Assembly: GCF_020685205.1 (NCBI RefSeq)
Contig: NZ_JAJERB010000005.1
Coordinates: forward strand, 310,001 to 374,000
Direction: 5' to 3'
DNA from: Hymenobacter translucens
GTDB lineage: Bacteria > Bacteroidota > Bacteroidia > Cytophagales > Hymenobacteraceae
DNA: 64,000 bases
Of the stretch, positions 35,285-44,900 are shown in pieces. A program made the position numbers and the translations under genes. The notes under the pieces are model-generated. The model was given only the letters and a program-made list of their open reading frames with translations. It had not been told where the DNA came from and searched no databases. Within the stretch, counting starts at the first letter, position 1. Every line of letters begins with the position of its first letter.

Positions 35285-35637
35285 CGGGAGTGAGTCCCTA
35301 TCAGACCGTCATGCTGAGCGAAGTCGAAGCATCTCTACCGCTTCGTTGGTTTAGTATTCCTGACATCTGCACGTGAGATGCTTCATTGCTAGCTTAACAC
35401 CTTACAGGTTCTGCATGACCACCTTTTCCGACCAACGAAGCGGTAGAGATGCTTCGACTTCGCTCAGCATGACCGCCTTTTTAATTCGCTAGCGTCAGCA
35501 CGCGAGATTAGCTCTGCTGTCCTTCGGTTCCTTGGCTACGCTCGGAATGACCGCTTAACGGAATAGAATAGTGAACCGCTGCTGGATATGCTGTAGCTCT
35601 CGGTTGCCACCATGAAACCCGACCCGTGCGGTCGGGC
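35285..35637. repeat. R2 repeat copies between GH2 and PL22
   Basis: 35305-35475 is an R2 copy with inner arms ATGCTGAGCGAAGTCGAAGC and GCTTCGACTTCGCTCAGCAT and a longer interior that itself carries a decayed arm. 35497-35553 is an outer half-copy (CACGCGAGATTAGCTCTGC...CGGAATGACCGC). No gene is seen. Confidence 0.65.
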
Positions 35638-35680
35638 GGCAGAGTACAGGACGGTACGGGTTTGGGTTCGCACTTCCTTG
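35638..35680 (+). promoter_or_regulatory. Shared regulon promoter, site 7 (PL22)
   Basis: Half-sites GGCAGAGTAC (35638) and AGGACGGTAC (35648), then a weak -7 box CTTCCTTG at 35673-35680, 24 bp from the anchor. The PL22 ATG is at 35710. Confidence 0.6.
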
Positions 35681-35709
35681 CGCAGCCTTCCATCCAATCC
35701 CGCCTCTTC

Positions 35710-36930
35710 ATGAAATCACCCTTACTGCTTACACTCAGCGCGCTGCTCGTTGCCGGCGCCGCCCGGGCCCAGGCCACGCTCGAAACCGGCTCCCAGAAGC
35801 CCATGCCCGCTGCTGAGTGGGTGGATGCTGCTACCGGCCATAAGGTGGTCCGCCTGACCCCGCTCGACGGGCCTAACGCCAGCTTTTACTTCCACAACAA
35901 CCCCTTCGTGAAAGGCAGGGGCAGTGAAGGCGACCTGATGGTGTACTACCACACCACGCCCGCCGGCAAGCAGCTGCGGCTCCTGAACCTGAAAACCCGC
36001 CAGACCGAGCCTCTTTCCCGCACCCTCAAGTCGGTACACGGTGAGATTGTGGGGCGCAAGCGCCGGGAGGTGTTCTACCAGACCCAGGACACGGTGTACG
36101 CTACTCACGTCGACACCAAGAAAACCCGGCTGGTGTATGTCTTCACTTCCGACTTCCGGGCTGACATCACGACCCTCAATGCCGACGAAACCCAGCTCGG
36201 CGGGGCCTGGGGCAGCGACGCGGAAAAGGAAATCTACCGGCAGTTCCCGGCCAAGCACGACTTCTTCCGGCGCATCTACGAAGCCGAGCTGCCCCGCACG
36301 CTGTTCACCGTGGGCGTAGAAAACGGCAAGCTCACCAAGCTATTTACCGACAACGCCTGGCTAAACCATGTGCAGTTCTCGCCCACCGACCCGCGCCTGC
36401 TTATGTTCTGCCACGAGGGCCCCTGGGAAAAGGTGGACCGCATCTGGACCATCGACACCAAGACCAAGGCCATCAAGCTGATTCACAAGCGCACGATGGA
36501 CCGCGAAATTGCCGGCCACGAGTTTTTTAGCCGCGACGGCAAAACCATCTGGTTTGACCACCAGCGCCCCCGGGGCCAGGCCTTCGCCCTCACCGGTACC
36601 GACCTGAAGACGGGCAGGCAGAAAAGCTATGTGCACGAGCGCAACGAGTGGTCGGTGCACTACAACATCGGGCCCGACCAGCAGCTGTTTGCCGGCGACG
36701 GCGGCCACGAGGGCTCGGTCGCCAAGGCCCCCGACGGCAAGTGGATTTACCTGTTCCGCCCCGCCGACGGCAAGTTCGCTGCCGAGAAGATGGTCAGGAT
36801 GAAAGAGCACGAGTACGGCCTGGAGCCCAACGTACACTTCTCGCCCGACGGCAAGTGGCTGATTTTCCGGGCCAACTTCGAGGGCCAGAGCCAGGTGTAC
36901 GCCGTCGAAATTGCCAAGTCGGCGTCGTGA
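35710..36930 (+). CDS. Oligogalacturonate lyase (PL22)
   Basis: 406 aa from ATG 35710, with a signal peptide ending ARAQ. The seven-bladed propeller family shows WVDAATGHKVVRLT, HNNPFVKGRGSEGDLMVYY, LMFCHEGPWEKVDRIWTID, GHEFFSRDGKTIWFD and NVHFSPDGKWLIFRANFEG, with the histidines expected for metal binding. It splits unsaturated digalacturonates into 4-deoxy-5-keto-uronate monomers that feed the KDG/KDPG route (eda and a KDG kinase lie at the right edge of the window). The signal suggests a periplasmic form. It is first of a group with the GH43-like and SGNH genes. Confidence 0.92.
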   Translation: MKSPLLLTLSALLVAGAARAQATLETGSQKPMPAAEWVDAATGHKVVRLTPLDGPNASFYFHNNPFVKGRGSEGDLMVYYHTTPAGKQLRLLNLKTRQTEPLSRTLKSVHGEIVGRKRREVFYQTQDTVYATHVDTKKTRLVYVFTSDFRADITTLNADETQLGGAWGSDAEKEIYRQFPAKHDFFRRIYEAELPRTLFTVGVENGKLTKLFTDNAWLNHVQFSPTDPRLLMFCHEGPWEKVDRIWTIDTKTKAIKLIHKRTMDREIAGHEFFSRDGKTIWFDHQRPRGQAFALTGTDLKTGRQKSYVHERNEWSVHYNIGPDQQLFAGDGGHEGSVAKAPDGKWIYLFRPADGKFAAEKMVRMKEHEYGLEPNVHFSPDGKWLIFRANFEGQSQVYAVEIAKSAS

Positions 36931-37105
36931 GCTTTTGGTTGTCAGTTATCAGTTGCTAGTTGTCCGTTGGCGGTTGTCTGTCTTGCCCGCATGCCTGTCC
37001 GACGGCACCTTGCCACCTCCAGGACTTCCTTATGCATAACGCCTCCCTGACGAATACCTGACCACGGACAACTAACAACCGACAACTAAAAAATCAACTA
37101 TCCCC
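36931..37105. repeat. Word-type inverted repeat between PL22 and the GH43-like gene (R3)
   Basis: GTTGTCAGTTATCAGTTGCT and GTTGTCCGTTGGCGGTTGTC near 36938-36977 are matched by GGACAACTAACAACCGACAA near 37065-37085. The vocabulary is the same as in the lutA-lutB spacer. Confidence 0.6.
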
Positions 37106-38188
37106 ATGCTCAGCCGCCGCACCTTCCTGACCGGCCTCGTGCTGGCGCCTTTCGCCCGGGCCGCTGCGGGCTTCACCGCCGGCCGCCTGATCGACTTTCC
37201 GAAGAGCAGCTATGCCCGGTTCAGCAAGCACCTGCAGCCGGTGGGCCGGGCGCTGGAAATGCCCAACTGGTTTGTGTGGTGCAACAGCCCCATCTACGGC
37301 CCCGACGGGAAGGTGCACGTGTTTTTTTCCCGCTGGCCGGCCAGTAAAGGCATGGGCGGCTGGCTGAACGGCTGCGAAATAGCCCACGCCGTGGCCGACA
37401 CGCCCGCCGGGCCGTTCACCTTCCTGGAAACGGTGCTGGCTCCGCGCGGCCCGGGCTACTGGGACGGCACCACCTGCCACAACCCCAGCATCCAGCTTGT
37501 CGACGGGCGCTACTGCCTGTTCTATATGGGCACTTCCAACGGCAAAACCGACACCAAGCGCATCGGCCTGGCTACCGCGCCCACCCTCAACGGCCCCTGG
37601 GCCCGCCCCGACAAGCCCCTGCTCGAACCGGGCGACGCCGGCGCCTGGGACGACCACTGCACCACCAACCCAGCCTTCATCAAGCATCCCAACGGGCAGT
37701 ATTGGCTGTACTACAAGTCGTGGAACACGGCCGCGTACGAAGCAGCCAAAGGCCAGCCCATCCGGGGCAACCGCAAGTACGGCCTGGCCATTGCCGACCA
37801 GCTGGAAGGCCCCTACGTGAAATTCGCCGGCAACCCGGTGGTCGACTTTTCAGGTCAGGGCAGCAACAAGCAGTTCGAGGATGCTTTTGTGTGGCACCAG
37901 GGCGGCCGGTTCCGGATGCTGGCCCGCGACATGGGCGTGTACAGCCACGAAGTGGGCCTCTACCTCGAATCCAAAGACGGCACGCACTGGGACTTCCCGC
38001 TCATTGCCTACCGTGCCCTGGGCGAGTACGGCGTTCAGGAGCCGCCGGCCCCACCCAGGCTCAAGCGCTACGGCCGCCTGGAGCGCCCTCAGCTGCTGAT
38101 GCGCCACGGCCGGCCCGAGTACCTGTTCGGCGCCTCCCAGGGCGGCCACGCCATGACGGCTTCCGCCTTTGTGTTTAAGATTGATTGA
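37106..38188 (+). CDS. GH43-like five-bladed-propeller glycosidase with a Tat-type signal
   Basis: 360 aa. The N-terminus MLSRRTFLTGLVLAPFARA matches a twin-arginine (SRRTFL) signal, unusual among the other exported enzymes here. The mature part has WDGTTCHNPSIQLVDGRYCLFYMG, WDDHCTTNPAFIKHPNGQYWLYYKS and FEDAFVWHQGGRFRMLARD, giving repeated Asp/Glu propeller motifs like those of GH43 and GH117 relatives. It likely trims side chains (arabinose or galactose type) of rhamnogalacturonan-I. I cannot fix the subfamily or substrate. Confidence 0.75.
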   Translation: MLSRRTFLTGLVLAPFARAAAGFTAGRLIDFPKSSYARFSKHLQPVGRALEMPNWFVWCNSPIYGPDGKVHVFFSRWPASKGMGGWLNGCEIAHAVADTPAGPFTFLETVLAPRGPGYWDGTTCHNPSIQLVDGRYCLFYMGTSNGKTDTKRIGLATAPTLNGPWARPDKPLLEPGDAGAWDDHCTTNPAFIKHPNGQYWLYYKSWNTAAYEAAKGQPIRGNRKYGLAIADQLEGPYVKFAGNPVVDFSGQGSNKQFEDAFVWHQGGRFRMLARDMGVYSHEVGLYLESKDGTHWDFPLIAYRALGEYGVQEPPAPPRLKRYGRLERPQLLMRHGRPEYLFGASQGGHAMTASAFVFKID

Positions 38189-38469
38189 TTGATGCTGGCT
38201 GAAAGTTGATTGATGATTGATGAAAGCAGAAGCCCCATTCACCTCCTTGGCCCGAAGGGCGGGGTGGTTGAGTCGTTGCTGATGTTGGATTACTGAATGT
38301 CATCCTAGATCTGGCGTCCGGCGCAAGCCGAAGGACCTTAGCCCCGAAGAACGACAAGCGGAAGCACACAAATCATAACATCGACTCGTGCAAACCTGAT
38401 AAGGTCCTTCGCAGGCTCAGGATGACAGACGCGAGAAAATCCCTGATCAACTTCACTTTACACCTCCCA
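38189..38469. repeat. R1 repeat (copy 3) and GATT word runs before the esterase
   Basis: TGATTGATTGATGCTGG and GTTGATTGATGATTGATG (about 38183-38221) are a short word run. Next comes CCTCCTTGGCCCGAAGGGCGGGGTGGTTGA (38240-38270 region), a decayed interior, and an inner palindrome GTCATCCTAGATCTGG...GAAGGACCTTA with the inverse ATAAGGTCCTTCGCAGGCTC...GATGAC (to about 38428). Confidence 0.6.
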
Positions 38470-39990
38470 ATGCCGCGCCTGCTCTTCCTTCTTCTGTTCG
38501 TCCTTACGCTCGGCAGTAAAGCGCACGCCGACATTACCCTACCCGCGCTGATGACCGACAACCTCGTGCTCCAGCAAAAAACCACCGTGGCGCTCTGGGG
38601 CTGGGCCGCGCCGGGCGAAAAGGTCACTGTAACGGCCAGCTGGGCCAAACAACCTACTACCGCTACCGCCGACGCCCAGGGCAGCTGGCTCGTGCGCGTG
38701 CCTACCGGCAAGGCCGGCGGCCCCTACACCATCCGCTTTCAGGGCAGCAACCAGCTCACCGTTCGCAACGTGCTGCTGGGCGAAGTCTGGCTGTGCTCGG
38801 GGCAGTCGAACATGAACTTCCCGGTGGCCAAGGGCGCCTCGAAGTGGATGACCGGCATCCTGAACGAAGCTGAGGTAGTGCCCAACGCCAACTACCCGGC
38901 CATCCGCATGTTCACGGTAGCCCAGAGGGTGGCCGACGAGCCCGAGCGCGACGTGCAGGGCAGCTGGGCCGTGTGCAGCCCCCAGACGGTGGGCTCGTTT
39001 TCGGCGGTAGCCTACTTTTTCGCCCAGGAAATCCACGAGAAAACCGGCTTTCCCATCGGGCTGATTCACTCGTCGTGGGGCGGTACCCCGGCCGAGTCGT
39101 GGACCCGCCGCGACGTGCTGGAGCAGAACCCGGAGCTACAGCCCATCCTGACCCGCTACGCCGACGGGCTGACCCGCCGCCCGGCCTACGAAGCCGAGCT
39201 GGCGGCCTGGAAAGCGGAAAAAGCTGCCAACCCCGCCAGTACAGCCCGCAAGCCTGCCGAGCCGCTCAAGGCCACCAGCAACAAGTCACCCTACAAGCTC
39301 TACAACGGCATGATCCGCCCACTGATTCCCTATACCCTGCGCGGGGCCGTCTGGTACCAGGGCGAAAGCAACGCCGAGCGGGCGTTTCAGTACCGCACCC
39401 TGTTCCGGGCCATGATTGACTCGTGGCGGGCCGAGTGGCAGCAGCCCGACCTGCCGTTCTACTTTGTGCAGATTGCGCCCCACCACGGCCAGAACCCGGA
39501 AATCCGCGAAGCCCAGCTGCTAACGATGCAGACCGTGCCCCGTACCGGCATGGCCGTCATCACCGACGCGGGCGACTCGGCCGACATTCATCCCCGCAAC
39601 AAGCAGGTCGTGGGCCACCGCCTGGCCTTGTGGGCCCTGCGCAACGAGTACGGCCGGAAAAAGCTGACGACCTCCGGGCCCATTTACAAGTCGATGCAGG
39701 TAGCCGGCAGCCAGGTGCGGCTGCGCTTCGACCACGCCAACGGACTACGGGCTGAAGGCGGGGCACTGCGGGAGTTTACCATAGCCGGTCCCGACAGCTT
39801 GTTTCACCCGGCTCAGGCTGCCGTTGCCGGCCGTGAGGTTGTCGTCAGCAGCCCCGAGGTAAAGCAGCCGGTGGCCGTGCGCTTCGGCTGGCGCAACGTG
39901 CCCGGCCCCAACCTCTACAACGGTGATGGTTTGCCCGCTACCCCCTTTCGCACCGACGCCTGGCGCACACCGACGCAGGGCAAGCGGTAG
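38470..39990 (+). CDS. SGNH carbohydrate esterase (sialate O-acetylesterase-like)
   Basis: 506 aa from ATG 38470 with a signal peptide (to about AHAD). The open frame reaches 38422, but only through the repeat. Block I is LCSGQSNMNFPVAKG (Ser nucleophile), block III is YQGESNAERAFQY, and the catalytic Asp/His pair lies in DAGDSADIHPRNKQVVGHRLA. The N-terminal LVLQQKTTVALWGWAAPGE is the usual start of this family in Bacteroidota. It probably removes acetyl groups from pectin or rhamnogalacturonan before depolymerisation. The substrate is inferred from the neighbours. Confidence 0.87.
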   Translation: MPRLLFLLLFVLTLGSKAHADITLPALMTDNLVLQQKTTVALWGWAAPGEKVTVTASWAKQPTTATADAQGSWLVRVPTGKAGGPYTIRFQGSNQLTVRNVLLGEVWLCSGQSNMNFPVAKGASKWMTGILNEAEVVPNANYPAIRMFTVAQRVADEPERDVQGSWAVCSPQTVGSFSAVAYFFAQEIHEKTGFPIGLIHSSWGGTPAESWTRRDVLEQNPELQPILTRYADGLTRRPAYEAELAAWKAEKAANPASTARKPAEPLKATSNKSPYKLYNGMIRPLIPYTLRGAVWYQGESNAERAFQYRTLFRAMIDSWRAEWQQPDLPFYFVQIAPHHGQNPEIREAQLLTMQTVPRTGMAVITDAGDSADIHPRNKQVVGHRLALWALRNEYGRKKLTTSGPIYKSMQVAGSQVRLRFDHANGLRAEGGALREFTIAGPDSLFHPAQAAVAGREVVVSSPEVKQPVAVRFGWRNVPGPNLYNGDGLPATPFRTDAWRTPTQGKR

Positions 39991-40005
39991 GAGCAGCCCG
40001 GCAGC

Positions 40006-40049
40006 AGGTAGGTGCGGGTGAGTTTGAGCCGACGGCAGGCGCACTTTTG
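40006..40049 (+). promoter_or_regulatory. Shared regulon promoter, site 8 (GH28)
   Basis: Half-sites AGGTAGGTGC (40006) and GGGTGAGTTT (40016), then -7 box CACTTTTG at 40042-40049, 25 bp after the GTT. It resembles site 3 most closely. The GH28 ATG is at 40096. Confidence 0.7.
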
Positions 40050-40095
40050 AGCATAGCCCCGCTCCCGGAGCTGCAGCCCTTCAAAATCACCCGCT

Positions 40096-41520
40096 ATGTC
40101 GTTACTTTCCTTTCTGCTGCCTTTGATTGCGTGGTTCAACACGCTGACCCATGAGCCGACCGCTCCTACTCCTAACGCCGAGCCGGCCTGGGTAAAGCAG
40201 GTCGGGGCCCGGACCCAGCCGGCGGCCAAAGCCAGCTTCGCCACAGCCCGATTTGGCGCCGTGGGCGACGGCAAAACCCTCAACACCGCCGCCATTCAAA
40301 AAGCCATTGACGCGGCCGCTCGGAAGGGCGGCACCGTTACGTTTGCGCCGGGGCAATACCTGACGGGCTCCTTGTTTCTAAAGAAGGGCGTGACGCTGAA
40401 CATTGGGAAAGGCGTGACGCTGCTCGGCAGTCAGGAACTGAAGGACTACCCCCAGATTCCGACCCGTATTGCCGGAGTGGAAATGACCTGGCCGGCCGCC
40501 CTGCTCAACGTCCTCGACCAGGACAACGTGGCTATTACCGGCGAAGGCACCGTGGACGGCCAGGGCCAGCCGTTCTGGGAAAAGTACCGGGCTATGCGCA
40601 AGGAGTACGACCCCAAAGGCCTGCGCTGGATTGTGGACTACGACGCCCAGCGCCCCCGCACCCTGCTGGTCGCCAACTCCACGAACGTGACCCTGAAAGG
40701 CATCACCCTGCAGAAGGCCGGCTTCTGGACAGTCCACATCCTGTACTCGAAGCACGTAACGGCCGAGGGCCTGACCATCCGCAACAACATCGGCGGGCAC
40801 GGCCCCAGCACCGACGGCATCGACATCGACTCCTCGTCCTACGTGCTGGTGCAGAAGTGCGACATCGACTGCAACGACGACAACTTCTGCCTGAAAGCGG
40901 GCCGCGACTGGGATGGGCTCCGCGTAAACCGCCCCTGCGAGTACGTGCTGATTCAGGACTGCGTGGCCGGGGCCGGCGACGGGCTTTTCACCTGCGGCAG
41001 TGAAACCTCGGGCGGCATCCGCCACGTCATTGCCCGCCGCCTCAAGGCCAAGGGCACCAAGTACGGCATCCGGCTGAAGTCGGCCACCAACCGCGGCGGC
41101 ACGGTGGAGGACATCGTGGTAGAAGACATTGAGATGGAGGGCGTGAAGGTGCCCATCATCATGACCATGAACTGGAACCCCAGCTACAGCTACTCCGAGC
41201 TGCCGGCCGGCTACACCCAGGAAACCCTGCCGGCCCACTGGAAAGCCATGCTGATGAAGGTAGAGCCGGCGCAGGGCCTGCCCCACTTCCGCAACGTCCG
41301 CATCAGCAACCTGAAGGCCACCGGCGCCAAAACCGCCATTTCCGCCGAGGGCGTGGCCAGTTCCCTGATTGAAGGCATCCGCCTGGAAAACATCAGCATC
41401 GCGGCCGAAAAGGCCGGCGCCATCGACTTCGCCCAGGGCTGGACCTTCGACCGGGTCACGATTCAGGCCCAGGACAACTCGCCGGTAGCCGTGAAGAACA
41501 GCACCAACGTGCGCCTGTAG
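40096..41520 (+). CDS. GH28 polygalacturonase/rhamnogalacturonase family enzyme, copy 1
   Basis: 474 aa. The beta-helix family motifs appear in order: FGAVGDGKTLNTAAIQKAID, STDGIDIDSSSYV (usually NTDG), CNDDNFCLKAGRD (Asp pair), GDGLFTCGSETSGGIRHV and KYGIRLKSATNRGG. The variant GLFTCGSE in place of G.G..GSE with His suggests an exo-type or rhamnogalacturonan-directed member. The N-terminus (MSLLSFLLPLIAWFN) can serve as a signal peptide, although it lacks early basic residues. It hydrolyses galacturonosyl links in pectin. It is monocistronic between its regulon promoter and a terminator. Confidence 0.87.
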   Translation: MSLLSFLLPLIAWFNTLTHEPTAPTPNAEPAWVKQVGARTQPAAKASFATARFGAVGDGKTLNTAAIQKAIDAAARKGGTVTFAPGQYLTGSLFLKKGVTLNIGKGVTLLGSQELKDYPQIPTRIAGVEMTWPAALLNVLDQDNVAITGEGTVDGQGQPFWEKYRAMRKEYDPKGLRWIVDYDAQRPRTLLVANSTNVTLKGITLQKAGFWTVHILYSKHVTAEGLTIRNNIGGHGPSTDGIDIDSSSYVLVQKCDIDCNDDNFCLKAGRDWDGLRVNRPCEYVLIQDCVAGAGDGLFTCGSETSGGIRHVIARRLKAKGTKYGIRLKSATNRGGTVEDIVVEDIEMEGVKVPIIMTMNWNPSYSYSELPAGYTQETLPAHWKAMLMKVEPAQGLPHFRNVRISNLKATGAKTAISAEGVASSLIEGIRLENISIAAEKAGAIDFAQGWTFDRVTIQAQDNSPVAVKNSTNVRL

Positions 41521-41588
41521 CGGCCGGGCCCCAACTTCCGGGCACCTACCTGTGCCCACATGCTGCCCACCACGGGCTTTCAACCGCC

Positions 41589-41624
41589 AAACCCGCCCCG
41601 CCTGCGCAAAGGCCGGGTGGGTTT
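41589..41624 (+). terminator. Intrinsic terminator after GH28
   Basis: AAACCCGCCC and GGGTGGGTTT (with GCC/GGC inside and one G-U pair) form a stem followed by TTTG. The rest of 41521-41940, apart from the promoter, shows nothing recognisable. Confidence 0.6.
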
Positions 41625-41840
41625 GCTGCTTCCCGGTCTTCCCGGTGTATGGCCGTGTGCTCTCTGGCGGGCCCGCCCCGGATTAAGTCAGTAGGCGCGC
41701 TGATAACGCGAAACCGGGCTTTGCAGCGCAGTTTATGGGTTGCCGCCGGTTTGGCAGCCGGGCCAGGGTGTGGTCGTCGGGAGCAGGACGGGGTCAGCGG
41801 AAAGTGACTAAAAATATTTCTTACTGAATATGCCCTGCAC

Positions 41841-41884
41841 AGTAGTCTACAGGACAGTTAGGGGTAAGTGAGCCAATACTTTTG
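41841..41884 (+). promoter_or_regulatory. Shared regulon promoter, site 9 (susCD)
   Basis: Half-sites AGTAGTCTAC (41841) and AGGACAGTTA (41851), then a perfect -7 box TACTTTTG at 41877-41884, 25 bp after the GTT. There is no TTTG at the normal -33 position (20 bp spacing). The susC ATG is at 41941. Confidence 0.75.
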
Positions 41885-41940
41885 AGATATTCTAGGAACC
41901 CCGTTCCGGCCTTCACTTCCAACTCTTACCCTCACGACCT

Positions 41941-44900
41941 ATGAAGAAAAGTTACACCTGGAGGCGCTATCAAGCCGTAGCCTGCCTGCCGTTGCTACTG
42001 CTGGCCGGACCGGGACTGGCGCCCGTGCAGGCTGCCCCGACCCGGGAAGCCGTTGCCGAATGGCAGCTCACCGGCAAAGTCGTTTCGACGAACGGTGAAG
42101 GCCTGCCTGGCGTCACCGTGGTGCTGAAGGGCACTACCCGCGGCACCACCACCGGCACCGACGGCTCCTTCAGCCTGTCGGTACCCGAAACGGCGGGCAC
42201 CCTGATCTTCAGCTTTATCGGCTACTCCACCCAGGAGCGGCCTTTCTCCGGCTCCCAGCGCTTCGACATCCGCCTGAGCGAGGATGCCAAGGCGCTAAGC
42301 GAAGTCGTGGTCGTAGGCTACGGCACCCAGAAGCGGGCCGAGGTAACCGGCGCCATTGCCACCCTCGACGCCAGCAAGCTGGAAGAGCGCCCCATTATCC
42401 GCGTCGACCAAGCCCTGGTCGGCCAGATTGCGGGCGTAAACGTGCAGCAGAACACCGGCCTGCCCGGCCGGGGCTTCAACGTGCAGGTGCGCGGCACCGG
42501 CTCCATCACCGCGGGCAACCAGCCCCTGTACGTGATTGACGGCTTTCCGCTGGAAGGTGCCTCGCCCAACGGAAACGGCAACTACGCCACCGGCAGCCCG
42601 CTCGACAACATCAACCCCAACGACATTCAAAGCATTGAGGTGCTGAAAGATGCCGCGGCGGCGGCCATCTACGGCTCCCGGGCCGCCAACGGCGTGGTGC
42701 TCGTCACCACCAAGCGCGGCAAGACCGGCAAGCCCCAGATTACCTTCAACACCTACGCCGGCTACTCGCAGATGGCCAAGAAGCTCGACCTGCTCACGTC
42801 GGAGGAGTGGGTAGAGCGGGCCACCGAAATCATCAACAACAACTGGGTGCGCTCCACGCCCACCACGCCGGGGGCCACCCCCCGCCTGGCCAGCCAGAGC
42901 ACGGCCGAGCGTCAGCGCATCCTGGGCATTTCCACCATCAACCCCAGCCTGATGCTCGATGAGCGGTGGGCCATGCCCGGCCATCCCGGTCTCGATTACA
43001 TCGACTGGCAGGACGCGATTTTCCGCACCGGCAAGGTGCAGAACTACCAGGTTTCGGCCAGCGGCGCCACCAACAACGTCAACTACTACATCTCCGGCAA
43101 CTATACCGACCAGGAGGGCATTGTAATCGGGGTGGCGTACAAGCGCTACTCGGGCCGGGCCAACGTGGAAGTGAAGGCCTCGGAGAAGCTAAAGTTCGGC
43201 TTGAACATCAGCCCCAGCTACGCCATTTCGAATGACCCCGGCGTCGAAGGCAAAGACAACCTGGCTCAGAAGTTTATCACCATGGTGCCCGTAGCCGAGT
43301 CTTCGGCCGGTGTGTACACCAACTACGGCGACAACCCCGTCTATACCTGGGCCGGCACGAGCGTCAGCCCCGTGGGTGAGCTGGAAAACCGCCAGCAACA
43401 GACTACCACGTTCCGCACCCTGAACACGGTGTACGGCGAGTACGAGGTGCTGCGCGACCTGCGCTTCCGCTCCACGCTGAACCTCGACAACACCGATTCC
43501 CGGGCCAAGAGCTACATTCCGAACTCCCGCCTGGTGGGCTCGGGCGCCGTAGGCACCTTCGCCGGCTTCCGCAAGCAGGCCTTTGTGAATGAAAACACGC
43601 TTTCCTACAGCCACCTGTTCGGCGACAAGCACGACGTATCGGCGGTAGGCGGCTACTCCTACAACTTCTTCAAAACCGAAACCGACCGTCTGCGCTCGTC
43701 GGGCGGCTTTACCAACTCGGCCGTAACCACGCTGAACGGGGCTACCAACATCACCGGCACCGGCGACAACGGCACCACGGAAACCCAGAACGTGCTGATT
43801 TCCTACTTCGGCCGCGTGCAGTACGCCTACGAAGGCAAGTACCTGGCTTCGGTAAGCGCCCGCCGCGACGGCTCCTCCCGCTTCGGCGAGGACCGGCGCT
43901 GGGGCATCTTCCCGGCGGCCTCGCTGGGCTGGCGCCTGTCGCAGGAAGAGTTTATGAAGGGCATCAACGCCATCAGCGAACTGAAGCTGCGCACCAGCAT
44001 CGGCTTCTCGGGCAACAACAACATTGGCGACTACAGCGCCATCCCGACCCTGGGCGTGAACCCCTACACCTTCGGCGGCGCCGTCGCCTCGGGCCAGTCG
44101 CCGAACAAGGCGCCGAACTCGATGCTGGGCTGGGAACGGTCGCGCACGCTGAACTTCGGCCTCGACTACGGCATCCTGAAGAACCGCATCACCGGTGCCT
44201 TCGACTACTACACCAAGACCAGCAAGGACCTGCTGCTGAACGTGCCCCGCCCCAGCGCCTCGGGCTATTCCTCGCAGCTCGTCAACATCGGCGAGGTCGT
44301 GAACCGCGGCTGGGAAGTAGAGCTGCGCAGCCACAACCTGACCGGCGCCTTCGAGTGGAACACCTCGCTTAACTTCAGCCACAACGAAAACGAAGTGGTG
44401 CACCTGGGCCCGGGCGACGCCACCATCGAAATTGCCTCCCCCTACGGCGCTTCCAGCACCCTGCTGATGGTCGGCCAGCCGATGTTCGTGTTCTACGCCA
44501 TCCAGCAGACCGGCATCCTGAGCCAGAGCGACCTCGACGGCGGCCAGGCCATCATCCCCGGCCAGACCGTGGGCGACCCCCGCTTCAACGATGCTAACAA
44601 AGACGGCGTCATCAACGAGAAAGACCGCGTTATCATCGGCCAGCCCAACCCCAAGTACATCTGGGGCATCACCAACAACTTCACCTACAAGGGCTTCGAC
44701 CTGAGCGTGCTCGTGCAGGGCCAGAACGGCGGCAGCCTCTACTCCCTGATCGGCCGCGCCATCGACAACAGCGGCATGGGCTACAACCAGAACGTGCTCG
44801 GCCTGCAGCGGGACCGGTGGCGCTCCCCCGACAACCCCGGCGCCGGGGAGCGGGGCAAGGCCCAGACCAACTTCACGCCCCTGAAGAGCGACTCCTGGCT

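Noticed and set aside
41841..41862. The 22-bp element as a palindromic GntR or LacI operator
   Set aside because: Comparison with its reverse complement shows no dyad symmetry. The clear symmetry is a 10-bp direct repeat.
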